Part shown: positions 53,105 through 64,000 of the stretch, in pieces
Position numbering within the stretch: the stretch's first letter is position 1
Layout: each line of letters begins with the position of its first letter
Origin: Augochlora pura
Lineage: Eukaryota > Arthropoda > Insecta > Hymenoptera > Halictidae
DNA length: 64,000 nucleotides
Assembly (NCBI RefSeq): GCF_028453695.1
Contig: NC_135781.1
Location: 22,381,640-22,445,639 of the forward strand
Reading direction: 5' to 3'
Program-made: the position numbers and the translations under genes
Notes under the pieces: model-generated
Database searches by the model: none
Told to the model about the DNA's origin: nothing
Seen by the model: only the letters and a program-made list of their open reading frames with translations

Positions 53105-53620
53105 CCCTTTGAACTTCGTTGTCCCCTCTCAGGGGATATCGTAATTCGAGTATATTACTAAACATTAAAGTTTATTAGCGATTTGCAACTATTTCACGAT
53201 GTCTACAAATTCATATAAATCAAATATTATTATAATAATATTATATAAACATATACATACATACATTATGTAACGTATACTATATAATAATGTTACGGCG
53301 GTTGATCTTATGGAGTCGTCGTAATGAAGGATTACTTCACAGTGAACAACCCCTAAGGAAATAGAAGAAATTCGGGGTTGTCACGGAATCGTTGAATCGA
53401 CAGTCAGTCGAGAAACGAATCCGAGAACCGTCTGTCGAGCTAGACAACTTAATCGAACGATTGTATTATTATTTTCCATTAAAGTTTAAAGCTGTTAAAG
53501 TTATACTATTTAATAAAGATTATATGGGAAGCCGCGACGGACGCCAAGACCGCGCAACAATAATATAAATGTTCATAAGCGCTGGTAGGTAACATCCATG
53601 ATGGCGTGGAGTGCAAAGGG
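53105..53620. mobile_element. piggyBac-type MITE split by a solo LTR
   Basis: The element is flanked by TTAA at 53101-53104 and 53621-53624. Its ends are CCCTTTGAACTTC and, on the other strand, CCCTTTGCACTCC. Subtracting the nested LTR (53291-53559) and one copy of its ATAA duplication leaves 243 bp, the same length as the related elements at 17.3 and 63.5 kb. TTAA target sites with CCC...GGG termini are the signature of piggyBac-superfamily transposons. No transposase frame is present, so this is a non-autonomous copy. Confidence 0.7.
53291..53559 (+). mobile_element. solo LTR, probably Ty3/gypsy-like
   Basis: A 269-bp segment begins TGTTACGG and ends CGCAACA, giving the canonical TG...CA ends of a retroviral-type LTR. 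It is flanked by a 4-bp direct repeat, ATAA (53287-53290 and 53560-53563). Inside are a TCAGTC initiator-like sequence (about 53404) and an AATAAA polyadenylation signal (53512-53517) in the order expected of an LTR promoter and terminator, which also sets the orientation. There is no internal coding region, so this is a solo LTR left by recombination. It interrupts an older TTAA-bounded element. The Ty3/gypsy assignment rests on the 4-bp duplication and initiator style and is tentative. Confidence 0.72.
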
Positions 53621-53624
53621 TTAA

Positions 53625-56463
53625 TACCTATAATAATATAATTGTGATGTTATAGAACGCGGTAGATTAATAAATTACACGAAATTTGGTAGTCATACGT
53701 AACAGTTGAATATAACAAATATGAACGACTTTAATCAATTTATGTACTACGCACACTGATCCAAGATATGCACTTTTATTCTGTAACACAACAGTTGTCA
53801 ATGTCAATTATCCCATACTTAATTTTTATTTTACAGTTATTATAGTAATTAATAACGCATCTAAAAATACATCTATCTATCCGACCAAATTCGATTTCTT
53901 AATTCCTAGGAAAATCAAAATAACCATATTTTAATCTAATACCATGACTAGTATTAGGGTGAGTCATTCGTGTATGTTTCCACACAACGCGCTCACTGCC
54001 GCGTGATTCATGCACCAGCCATTGAAATCGTTTGTCTACATTAAAAGGCACATGTTTCTATTGATCTTAAACATATTCTTTTAAATAATCATTTCAGAAG
54101 ACGTTAGTAAATTATGTTATTAGTGAGACTGATTTTGTTTCTTTGCTTGTTTAAAAAAGAAAATCAAAGGCTAAAATTCCCAAGGCTAGTTCCTGCCGAT
54201 GGACAAACCCCATCTGCTTACTCGAAGTCGTTCAGGTACTTGATGGGGCGCATTCATTGACATATCTTTGGAAAGTTAAGAATCTTTAAGTATGGTAGGC
54301 GACTTAAGATCGTACCGCTTCCTTAAATAATAAGAATCTCTTTGAGGGATCTGATCACAAAGTGAGAAAAGCAGGGATGCCTTTTGGTAAGAGGACTGTG
54401 ATTGAACGCTCAGGACGTACTCCAGAACCATCAAGGTTCTCAAATAATTAACTCAAACTTACTCAAAAGTTAACTCAAACAATTCCTAACATATTACTGT
54501 AGAATTTGTTTAAAGATCCTTAGCTGTGAATCATAGACTTTTGACACACACTGTGTTGACCATACTATAGGTTAAATCTTATAAAATAAGTACGTAACAG
54601 ATGGAAACTGCAATCCTTCTTAATTAAATTGTTAATTGAAAAATGATTAGCAAATCTGTCGATTTAATATTGTAAAATTCGTTTCCAAGCTTGGCTTTTC
54701 GAAACGTTATATTGTCCAATATTTAAAATCTTCTTTCGTCTGGACATAATTGGTTTTGAAAAACTAACCTCAAAATAAGAAGAGATCTATTGAATTATAT
54801 TCTAATGTAATATTGTATAAAAATGAATTAAGAATACAACAGATATGGCTTTCATCTTTCGAACTCGATATAGAAATATGTTCTAAAAAAATTCACTTTC
54901 TGTAAATTATTTTATAAAATTCGTATCTACAGTCTGCTTGTAATTATTTCAACGCATAGCTTGCATACATTTTGCACACGAGTTTTAAAAGTGATCCACG
55001 TATACTGCATTATAAAAATTATAAGACGAAATATATTTACATCTTTTGCCACTTTTATTATGACCAGACTGCAGCTCTAATGCATTTATAACAAGAATTT
55101 ATAACATGCATTTATAACAGATGACATACAAAAATAATAGGAACATTTAACGAATACAAAGTTTGTTATTACAAAAATAATTATAAAAAGAAGTACATTT
55201 CTATTTACCTCTTGTTTCTTATAATTGATGCAGAAATTTTCTGTATAATGTATTTCACTATAATTCTTATATTATTTACTATAAACGTCGTCCTTCTTCC
55301 TGTAAAAGCCAAACTGGGTCTCATGTTATAATTGTAAAAAAAATGGGACGTAAAATAAAAAGTTTCGCCCGACAGAGAATACTCTTGATGTTGGCTGTTT
55401 CTGCGTTTCAGCGGCGAGTCGCTCGTAGTTGCAGCGAGGGTTGACGGGTATTTGAAATTAGGAATTGGGTGGATTCGCGGCCTCGTGCGCCGTTTGTGAA
55501 AGCGTAACGGGGCCACCGTGGCTCGGCGACATCGCGCCACTTCGGGTCAAGACAATGCGTCGATTTGCATGCGGCACTGGTTGGCTTAATTGCGCCCGCG
55601 ACGGTGGTGTGATGGACGACCGTCTGTTCGGTTAATGCGCATGGAAATGCCTTCGATCTGGCCTGCCACGTGCTTCAACTGCAACTCGTTCGCTCGCATG
55701 CTCGTTTGCGAGTCATTCCCGCGCCGCCGCCGCCACCGCCGCCGCCGAAAATATCTGCCGAAATCGAACCGGCACGGATTATCGCGTTATTGCACTTACC
55801 ATCGCATCGGGTGCAACGCCCTGCCTTGGATTCCTCCCGCGAACGATGTAAAATTAGCTGCGCCACTGTCCGCGCGTATCTTTCTTTCGTGAAAACCGTA
55901 TCGAATTTTCTTACGCGTCGGATAATGTTTCGGTACATCTAGCGCTTCGGTATCTGCCTCTAGACCCTTGCATAGTGAACCAAAGTTATCAGTTGTTTGA
56001 CAACCGGGATACCTGGGTACTCGATCTACCTTATTTCTTCATTTTGTTTATATAACTTTTCAAATTTTACAATTGTTTCGAAGTTCATAATTTTCCCCTT
56101 CGATAGTAGCAGACATGTTGTTTTAAACAAATCAAGAGAAAAATATACCCGAAGTATAATTTAATGATTTCAATCTTTAGACTCGAGCATCAATCGTCAA
56201 ATCCGATTTTTCAATTCTAGTGTTATGAGACATCTTTCGTTGGAGCCATTGAACTTTTACTAACTATTTAAAATAACCCATTTCAAACCATCAATGGTGA
56301 ACCACTTTGCAACGGCTCTAACATTCAGCTTATACTTTCTATTAGATTGTCCATCGTACAATAATATCAGAAGAGAAAAAGTAGAATAATGTGCACCTAC
56401 AAACATACAGCAAAAGTTATGTCCTATATAGAAAAAATCAAATTACTTTGCTGCTAACTTATA
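53625..56463. other. no gene supported
   Basis: AT-rich with a GC-rich island at 55370-55940. The stretch 54150-54450 is less AT-rich and not repetitive by eye, with no open frame or known family. A CCGCAGTCTAC-type family terminus fragment lies near 54905-54950. Confidence 0.5.
55721..55747. repeat. (GCC)n trinucleotide run
   Basis: Nearly perfect GCC run with one ACC interruption, giving a Pro or Gly/Ala run depending on frame; no gene is supported there. Confidence 0.9.
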
Positions 56464-56816
56464 CTGGGTAGTCTATACAATTCCTTCAGGTCACGAATCC
56501 GTTATTAATGCATTTACGAAATAAGATGCAAAAGAAGGAAAATAAATGGCTCGAAGAGCACTACATCAGTTGGTGCTTTTGCAAAACTAATAATTTTTTT
56601 GCCTTGATATCTTAATAATTTTTTTACTTGAGGATTGCCTCTATATAACAAAAAATATGCATTTAAGGAAATAATGGAATTGTTAATTTTATATGTACTG
56701 TTTTACTTAAAAATATCTAAAGGTTTACAGATGCTTTTATTTTCCTCCTTTGACATTTCATGGTAAATATATTAATAATGGATATACGACTTACGACAAT
56801 TACGTGGACCACCCTG
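56464..56816. mobile_element. TA-bounded MITE with degenerate terminal inverted repeats
   Basis: The left end CTGGGTAGTCTATACAATT and the inverse of the right end, CAGGGTGGTCCACGTAATT, align base for base with a few substitutions. TA dinucleotides flank both. Further in, an AAGGAAAATAAA-type stretch (about 56536-56548) recurs inverted near 56738, so the inverted arms extend roughly 100 bp with indels. TA duplication and a CAGGGTG-type terminus fit a Tc1/mariner-derived non-autonomous element. No transposase is present. Confidence 0.6.
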
Positions 56817-57115
56817 TATAGTGACTTAAAGAACCTAGGTTAAAACAACGATAAAGCCGGAGTGGTCTACGTTGATAATGTAATGTAGAAAATATTGTAT
56901 GCATTACGCACACCTGTAACTTTAAAGATAATAATCCCACATGTGGTCGTTAATTGCTATTAATTAAATGAAACAATAAATAAATAAATAAACAAGAAAG
57001 ATATATTACGTTTTTTCTATTTTATATGAGCAATGTTTCCTTTATTTTCCTTTAAAAGAGAATGATAGACCAAAATTGGAAATTGTATCAAAATTCATAG
57101 TGATTATTAAATCAC

Positions 57116-57266
57116 GAGTCTGCGTAAAATAAAAATGTTCTACGTTGATATATAAGTTACATTAAAATATCTCCATTGTTTTAGTAATTGTAGTAAGCTG
57201 AAAATAATGTAAAAATATTGTTTCATCATAAATTATAAATGCATTATAAATGCATAAAATCCGATC
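57116..57266. mobile_element. decayed member of the TAGACTGCGGAT family
   Basis: The left part GAGTCTGCGTAAAATAAAAA with TTCTACGTTG and the right part TATAAATGCATAAAATCCGA fit the two family ends, with internal deletion and eroded outer bases. Confidence 0.4.
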
Positions 57267-58051
57267 CAATTAAATAATTTACTCATCGCAAACGAAAACT
57301 CGTTTTAGAGAATCAAGATTATTTAATAATTAAGTATAATGATTTAATTAACAGAATCAGTTATTAAATGAAAACCTGTTTGAAATTATATGAGAATAAT
57401 TGTTTTGGTATCGTCATGGAGATTCGTCCGCAAATGATTGTTAAATCGTAATAATTAGAACGGCGGAGGTGTTTGAAAGTTGCTAAAAATTATGCGAATG
57501 ACGCAACATTGTCTTGTTGCCAGGAAAGTCCGCTGACTATGCTATCGATTCGAAAGCAACACGACGAAATTGCTCGCGAACGCCTCCGCTCACGGAAAAT
57601 CCTGTCGCAACCGGGCTGTTGCCGCCATCGCGGTTAACAATAAGCGAAAAACCGGTGTTTCTTTGTTTCCGACATAGTCCGCGATGATGCATCGCGGTCA
57701 GAATTGCTTCACCCGGCTGTGAGTCATTAGAATCGAATACTATGCGTTTGTAGAACACGGTTCGCGACTCGCGATGCTCGTCACGCGTGCGTGCCCGCGA
57801 GATAGCAGCGCCTCGATGCAAATTAAAAATCGCATGACAAAGATAGGGGATTACGGGTGTTGCGCAATCGCGCACTTAATGATTTCAACGTATACGCCAG
57901 AAACACATGACTACCCGTCCGTTCCATCGATTTGTTAAATATCGCGTCGCTATTTTTTTTTTTTACATTGTCCGACGAATTTCATAATCCCGGGAAAGGT
58001 TCATTTAACAATTCGTTCATTAACTTTTGACATTTCAACTGCCGGAATTAA

Positions 58052-58289
58052 CCCTTTACGCTCGAAGTCAATTTAACTATAAATCGAGAATAGATTACTT
58101 GGTAGACAGTATTTTATACATTCTGTTATGTTTTTATGTGTAAATAAATTTGGCAATGTGAAAATGATCTTGGATTCCGATCCACACACTGTAAATTGTA
58201 GACTTTCTGTTTGTAATGATTTGAAGAATTTGTAAATGGCGTAAGAATATGCTTTGCTACGATAATAAATTGATACAAATTTGATCAAA
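58052..58289. mobile_element. left end of a piggyBac-type MITE, right end uncertain
   Basis: TTAA + CCCTTTACGCTCGAAGTC at 58048 matches the family's left terminus. A TTAA at about 58290-58293 sits at the expected distance, but the bases before it do not invert the left end. Read as a decayed or truncated copy. Confidence 0.3.
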
Positions 58290-58847
58290 TTAAGAAGTGA
58301 AACTTAATGAAATTAAAACTGAAGATCAAGATGTGTGATATTGTTCGTTTTTAAAATTTTCTTATATTTTACAGATAAATAATATTTGCAACATATAATA
58401 TATCAACACAATAATTAATTAATTGATTTCGATACATTGCGTAAACATTAAAAGATATTATTATATAATTCATAGTCCACTATAATTACCTAATGCTTGT
58501 ATATATATATGTATATATATAACTGCCCTACTCAGAATATTTCTAATTAATTTACTATCGCCAATTCCATAAGAATCGACACTAAATAAATACATTGAAT
58601 TGTTTTACACTTTTAAAGTTCACCATGGCGGCCGGTTTGAATCACGCAGTGACATAAAAAATTGCATAAAATCGGATTTAGATATGCTGGTAGATAGCAA
58701 CAAAGCAGAAATAAACACAGCGCAATTAGATGTTCCATTTGCCATTATGTGAGATTGACAATAAGATTCAGGGAGCACAAAGTTGCAGCTTCGACTTCGG
58801 ACGTTGAGGATTTAATTTAGTGGCTGGCGCTGTTTGATTAGGAACAG

Positions 58848-59226
58848 ATGTCGGTAGCAAAGATGGAAAGCGTTCTAGATCGGCGAGTGGTGATTCGGTT
58901 CAAAGGTCACTCGTGCGGCTTAAATCACAGTGATGTCGGCGCAAGAAGCACGCTGAACATCTGCATGGTGGAATTCAACGATTGCGCGAAAGCTGTTATC
59001 ATTTCTAAACTGGGACAAGGAGCAGAAGAAAAATTGATCGCATCGTTTCAAGGAAGTGATTAGTGCTGCGCAAGAGACAAACGAGGCGCGGACTGGTCAT
59101 CAGAGTGACACAGTCGTCTTCGAGCGAAATGATTACGTCCACCGGATTGCTGAAAAGAAATCGAATTACTGGAATATGTTGAACGAAGTGGAAAGTTTCC
59201 TTACACGGAAGGGTAAAAGTTTGTAG
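58848..59226 (+). pseudogene. possible broken coding sequence, two overlapping frames
   Basis: A + frame from ATG 58848 to 59063 (71 codons) is followed, with overlap, by a second frame open from 59038 to the stop at 59224-59226 (62 codons). Base composition here is less AT-rich than the neighbouring sequence, and both peptides have ordinary, protein-like residue mixes with charged and hydrophobic residues interspersed (for example NDYVHRIAEKKSNYW in the second). A single frameshift near 59040-59060 would link them. I recognise no family. Chance open frames remain the main alternative. Confidence 0.22.
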
Positions 59227-59229
59227 CAT

Positions 59230-61200
59230 ATCAAAATTTTATCCTAACACTAAATAATTTATGCTATTCCTAAATATTGTTGAAAGTCTGATTATTACGC
59301 TAGTATGAAATAAATAATAGATTGTAAATGTTTATGCGACTGAAAAGCTTTCATAAAATTACATAAAATTCACAGTGTAATTTTATGCCACGTGGATTAT
59401 ATAATTATTTGGCCAGAAATATTATTATTTATTTAGAAATATTTTAATAAATATTTTTTAGAATTTTACAAATTCTTACGTTAAATGCTCAATTTATGTA
59501 TGTGTAAATCAATTTGAAAACGTGTCCCCTGGACATTGTCACGTTTCCTTCTACTACAATAACTGTAGTAATAAAAATGATTTCACGAGAAATTTGATGG
59601 CACACTTTATTATTTAAGCATATATTATAATTGGATTGCAGATCTGTATGCGAGATAAAAATGGTAGATATATGTTAATTGTAAGAGACAGGAGCCCGGC
59701 AGAAGTTTCATTCATTCTTTGATCATTTTTAAAAGTTGCAAACTGTATATTGATGCTTTTAAATTGTTTTAATCCTTCTACTTCTTTTAATAACATTCTC
59801 GCAATTTTGGTATATATGCATAAAATTCACGTTCCAATTATAATAGAAGTTGTACGATGGTGGAATGAGTACAATCTTGTTATAAAACAATGTATACAAG
59901 CGAGAAGAAAATTATATGGATGGATTAGAATCATAGTGGTGTCAATCATATATTCGAACACTTTAATTTGTGTCTTTCCATAAATGTCCAAATGTTGAAA
60001 TTCAAGTGAAATAGAGAACATGGTTACTATAAATATCTTAGTTAACACTATGGCTGGAGGTACACGAGTGTCAAATCGACGGATGATAATCATCTCTCCT
60101 TGTTTTGCTAATAAAAAATAAAAAAGATTTTATACTTGTTTTTAACTATAAATACAAGCAAACATAATCAACGACCGTATTTATCCAACGCTCAGGTGAC
60201 TCAGTCTTATGTAGCCTTAACAAAAAAATTGATCAGTATACAACATTACACTAGCGATAAAAAAAATGTGACTTAAATCGCTATGATCCTAATTACGGAA
60301 TAACGAGCCTGAAAGGCAGTTTACTAAACGAAATGCATACAATAATTTCTGCAAAAATTGAGTGAAATGAAAAAAAAATATTTAAACCATATTTCCCAAC
60401 TTTTATATCTGCAAATTCAAGCAATTTTAGGTCTCGGATTACAAAAATCACATTGATTGAATATTCCAAAAATTCGAGTCTTTTTTATTATTCCACCGAA
60501 TCGCTATTATTACCAAATATATAGCACCACTGTTATCTAAAAATAATTGAACGCGTATACTCGAATTTGGAAAAAGTTATTTCGTTGTGTCCGCATACAA
60601 TTGTGTACGCCTTGTAATTAGTCGCGTCTATAGCTCGGCAATTACGCGTGAAGCCACTAGAAAATGCAAATAAAACGGTTTGCTCGTTGATTAAACAGCC
60701 TAGTGTGATTGTAAAAGGCGCCTAAGGTCGCGGGCAAACAATTTCAAGCCCGAGCCAACCCGTTCAGCTCGGGTCCGGGGGATGGAGTGGTTTTGTTCCT
60801 CAAACTCGTTAACAGATTCGGTGCTGGCGACCCCGTGCTCCGACACCCTTTTTAATATTTCTCGTCTTTTTTGGCGCACGGTCGACCGGCATTCCACTTT
60901 TGCAATCAACGGGGTACGCGTGCGAGACTCCAGGGACGTCCTGCTGCATTCGGCGACCTATCGCGTGGCAGATGCGACGCCGATCGTGACGCATTGTTCT
61001 CGTACAAGGCGAATTAGTTCTACGAACGCCGCGCCACGCCGCGCCGGGGTAAAATTCACAGTGTGTTAATTAAAACAATACCATCGGTCGCGGCGAGAAT
61101 TCAAATTTCGCGCGCACATGTCACACCTCGGCGTTCTTTTTTTTTTTTGTTGTCCTTGCAGCGGACAATACAGTCCGCGTCGAAGTTCACCGTGCTTGGC
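59230..61200. other. no gene supported
   Basis: AT-rich to about 60590, then a GC-rich island at 60600-61240 that borders the long-period repeat. Probable fragments of the TAGACTGCGGAT family (…CATAAAATTCAC…) lie at 59365-59385 and 59815-59840. Confidence 0.5.
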
Positions 61201-61204
61201 CTTC

Positions 61205-61880
61205 GACGTGCACACGGCTGCATCCATTATCAATGTATTTTCTCTGCATTCTGATAATTGTCGCGTATAAATTTCACATTCGACATAATTGATAGCATGA
61301 GGAAACTGCTTATTGTGTCACCAATGCATTCCGCGTCTCAGATCGTTGCGTTGTTCGTACAATGGGCTGCACTTGGGTGCATCTATTGTGGATGCATTTT
61401 TTAGGATTCTAGCATTCGATATGCCAAAAACCGAAATTTATATCGAGGAAAGCTATTCAATGTATTGTTAACGATGTATAGTATTTCAAAATTTATTATG
61501 TCTTTTGTTGAACCTGTTGTACTTGGGTGCAATATCTATTTTCGATGTATTTATTTTGCATTATAATCTTGGATATAAAATGGGTACTAAATGCATTTTT
61601 AGAATAAAATTCTGAGTCAAAATTGAGTTGCACATTGGTGCTATTTTCCATTCTAATGATGGATGTACAAATTTTAAATATACATATAGTTAATAATAAT
61701 AAGAATCTATTCATTTTATTGTTAACTTCTATGTCAAAATTCACGTGTTGCACTTGGTTGCATCTATCGATGCATTATCTTTGCATTCCAACAAATCACA
61801 AGATACTGAAGAATCACAACAATTGCTAAAATAAAGAATTCATTCACATTGCATGCACTTAGTTGCACCTATAATGCATG
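61205..61880. repeat. long-period degenerate repeat leading into the satellite
   Basis: A motif close to TTGCACTTGGTTGCATCTAT, usually followed by GATGCATT and TTTGCATTCTA, recurs six times with anchors near 61211, 61370, 61520, 61631, 61751 and 61856. Spacing falls from about 159 to 105 bp. The last copy passes straight into the 15-bp satellite, whose GCATGCATTATAATT unit seems to grow from the tail of this motif. Non-coding. Confidence 0.6.
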
Positions 61881-62160
61881 TATTATAATTGCATGCATTA
61901 TAATTGTATATATTATAATTGCATGCATTATAATTGTATATATTATAATTGCATGCATTATAATTGTATATATTATAATTGTATGCATTATAATTACATG
62001 TATCATAATTGTATGCATTATAATTACATGTATCATAATTGTATGCATTATAATTGCATGTATTACAATTGTATGTATTATAATTGCATGTATTACAATT
62101 GCATCCTTTATAATTGCATCCTTTATAATTGCATGCATAATAATTGCATCCTTTATAATT
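61876..62160. repeat. 15-bp satellite with 30-bp higher-order units
   Basis: About nineteen head-to-tail copies of a 15-bp unit, TATAATTGCATGCAT and variants, run without a single indel. From 61891 to 62160 the array is exactly nine 30-bp units. Units 1-3 are identical, units 4-5 identical to each other, and units 6-7 and 8-9 nearly so, which shows stepwise local duplication. Because 15 is divisible by 3 and the unit has no stop in several frames, open frames of 89-111 codons appear on both strands (reading as runs of Met/His/Tyr/Asn/Cys or Ile/Val/Ala); these are by-products, not genes. Confidence 0.95.
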
Positions 62161-63468
62161 GAAAATAGTAATAATTCGAAGTAATATATCTATCAGATAT
62201 AAATAGCAGACTTTTGAACATAAAATTCCGTTAGAACAATAAGAAATTTAAATTAACAATTTGTTGCAGGGGATTACGGGTGAATGCGTTCGGTCATCGG
62301 CAATAAATGGCCGTGACGATCCAGCACGTTCTCTAGTTGGGCCTTAGAAGACGAAGCCGCTGTTCAGTATGCAAGTTCGGTGTGGGCGCATCCGGTAGTC
62401 GCCGCAACCACAGAAACTCACGTTGCATTATATATCCGGCTGTCGATACGAGCGTCATCCCGATGATAAGAATAGAATAATAGAATTTTCTATGAGCCTG
62501 CGGCGTTGCGGTCGCAGCGGTCTATGGCTCGGCAGACGGGGAGAGACGGCGCGGCGGGAAGGTGGTGACGTGCTGCAAAACGAAGAAAATGCACGGGGAC
62601 CTTTTCCGGTCCGATGATCGACGACGATCCACGCCGTGTCTTCTCTCCGTTTCGCGTATATCTATCTCCTGGATCTTTCCTCATCGGACGTCATCGTTTT
62701 TTTTTTCGTCTATAGGCCTCTGAAATTCTGATGAAACACCGTTGCATCGATTTCGTTTCATTTTTCTTGCGAAATCTCACCGCCATTCGTCGAATAGAAC
62801 GTTTCTGCGAACTGCAACTGCGATGCGCAATCAATGAACGTTTAAGCCACATGTTCGTTGAAATGATTACTCATAAATTGCTATTTAATACCCTGAATAA
62901 TATTATCGTAGAATATAATTGTCTTAATAATAAATTCATAAATTTCACAGTATTTTCTCAACGTGCAATTGTTATGAAAAATATGTCGAAATCGTTAATG
63001 AATAAATAATAATCTTCCAATGAATGAATGTTCCCTTAAAATATAAACATTTCAAGTAGCAATAAGTATTAGAACTATACATGGTTAATGTTATATTATC
63101 GCAATAACTGAACTATGTATATTTGGGAGAGGAGTTGGATAATTCTTTTTTAAATAATAATTTCGAAAGAACTTGTTATCTTCTACTAATCTAAATTATA
63201 GATCAGGTAATACAGTTTTTAAGCAATTTTTAAAGAAATTCTTAGGTGTCAATTTCCGACTTTAAAAGAATTATTAGAGAAGTGTCAGTGAATAGTAAAT
63301 TAACACAACTATCAATTAAACAAATGAAGTGTGAAACAGTTAATAAAACTGCGGCAATATGGAGAGGGTATGATAAAAGTTACTTTTTAACAAGAGAAAT
63401 GTTTAATCATTGAGAAACTGTGACAGGATACCAGACTGATCTTTGGACAGATCTCCAGTCAGTTTTTC
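62161..63468. other. no gene supported
   Basis: GC-rich island at about 62260-62700 followed by AT-rich sequence. The + frame at 62731-63009 has no recognisable domain. Beyond the last MITE, 63830-64000 is again GC-rich and runs off the window. Confidence 0.5.
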
Positions 63469-63472
63469 TTAA

Positions 63473-63715
63473 CCCCTTGCAATATAATAACTAGTCAGAC
63501 TCGTGAGGAACGTTTCGTGTATAATTCGATAAATACGGCTGTCAATCATTTCTATTAAATCGAAACAAAAATTAAATCCCCTGTCATCGAAATCTGAAAG
63601 TGAAAGTGAATAAGGACAATCGTGACACAAGAATCATCTCATGGAATCAAGGAAATAATTAAAAACGAAACAGTCGTAATCAACGTAGCTCTGAAAGACG
63701 TAATAGTACAAGGGG
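63473..63715. mobile_element. piggyBac-type MITE, 243 bp
   Basis: TTAA flanks both sides (63469-63472, 63716-63719). The ends are CCCCTTGCAATATAATA and the inverse of CCCCTTGTACTATTACG. The length equals the LTR-subtracted length of the 53.1-kb copy. The interior is degenerate and non-coding. Confidence 0.68.
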
Positions 63716-64000
63716 TTAAATAGATAATAACACCGAAATTATATTCACTGTCACCGGAAGGGGAAGATAGCCGAAACTCTTGGTAGCACGGTCTAACTAG
63801 TAATTAACAAGGAATCAATAAAAGGCGATTTTGAAAGGACGGCTGGCTTCTCCTCGTGGCACTGGTCTTAGCAATCGCGCCACTGGTAATTGCCGGTCGA
63901 TTACCGTCGCGCTGACGTATTTACTCGCATGCGAGAAGACTTGGCCTTTGTTTACTCGGTACCGACGGCACCGGCCACCGCCTAATTACATAGAACGTTC

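Noticed and set aside
61849..62184. Repetitive proteins on both strands
   Set aside because: Explained by a stop-free 15-bp satellite.

Overview
The window looks like insect nuclear DNA, most likely from a hymenopteran and plausibly a bee. Three things point that way. It carries an intact miR-276 hairpin, an arthropod microRNA. It holds several short non-autonomous elements bounded by TTAA with CCCTTTGCA-type ends, which I remember as common in bee genomes. Its base composition alternates sharply between AT-rich stretches and short GC-rich islands full of CpG. The species call is inference; no species-specific gene was recognised.

The window is gene-poor. Only two conserved genic features can be supported. 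The first is mir-276 on the + strand (hairpin about 10668-10752), inside a GC-rich block (about 9300-10930) that is probably part of its primary transcript and ends at a strong GTAAGT splice donor at 10929. The second is one internal coding exon on the - strand (49305-49499) of the UPF0489/C5orf22 family, with clean splice sites on both sides and whole codons at both ends. No other exon of that gene was recognised, so its introns must be long or its remaining exons too short or diverged to read by eye.

The rest is intergenic or intronic sequence with many small repeats. From left to right: degenerate TTAA-bounded elements near 13.4-13.9 kb; a clear 240-bp one at 17.3 kb; a degenerate tandem repeat at 24.4 kb; tandem duplications at 33.2 and 34.5 kb; many decayed copies of a family whose ends read TAGACTGCGGAT..., mostly between 25.9 and 57.3 kb; a TTGAATATTTGA-like degenerate repeat field (46.6-47.2 kb) beside a nearly perfect 254-bp-arm fold-back element (47281-47821); a solo LTR nested inside a TTAA-bounded element (53.1-53.6 kb); a TA-bounded terminal-inverted-repeat element (56.5-56.8 kb); a long-period repeat passing into a 15-bp satellite (61.2-62.2 kb); and a last 243-bp TTAA-bounded element at 63.5 kb.

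The long open frames (up to about 190 codons) lie mostly in GC-rich islands, usually on both strands at once, and match no family I know. I treat them as chance open frames over regulatory or conserved non-coding DNA. I saw no tRNA, rRNA, CRISPR array or operon-like structure, and no convincing new multi-gene system. The most notable items are the mir-276 locus, the isolated C5orf22-type exon, the nested element at 53 kb, the near-perfect fold-back palindrome and the satellite at 62 kb.
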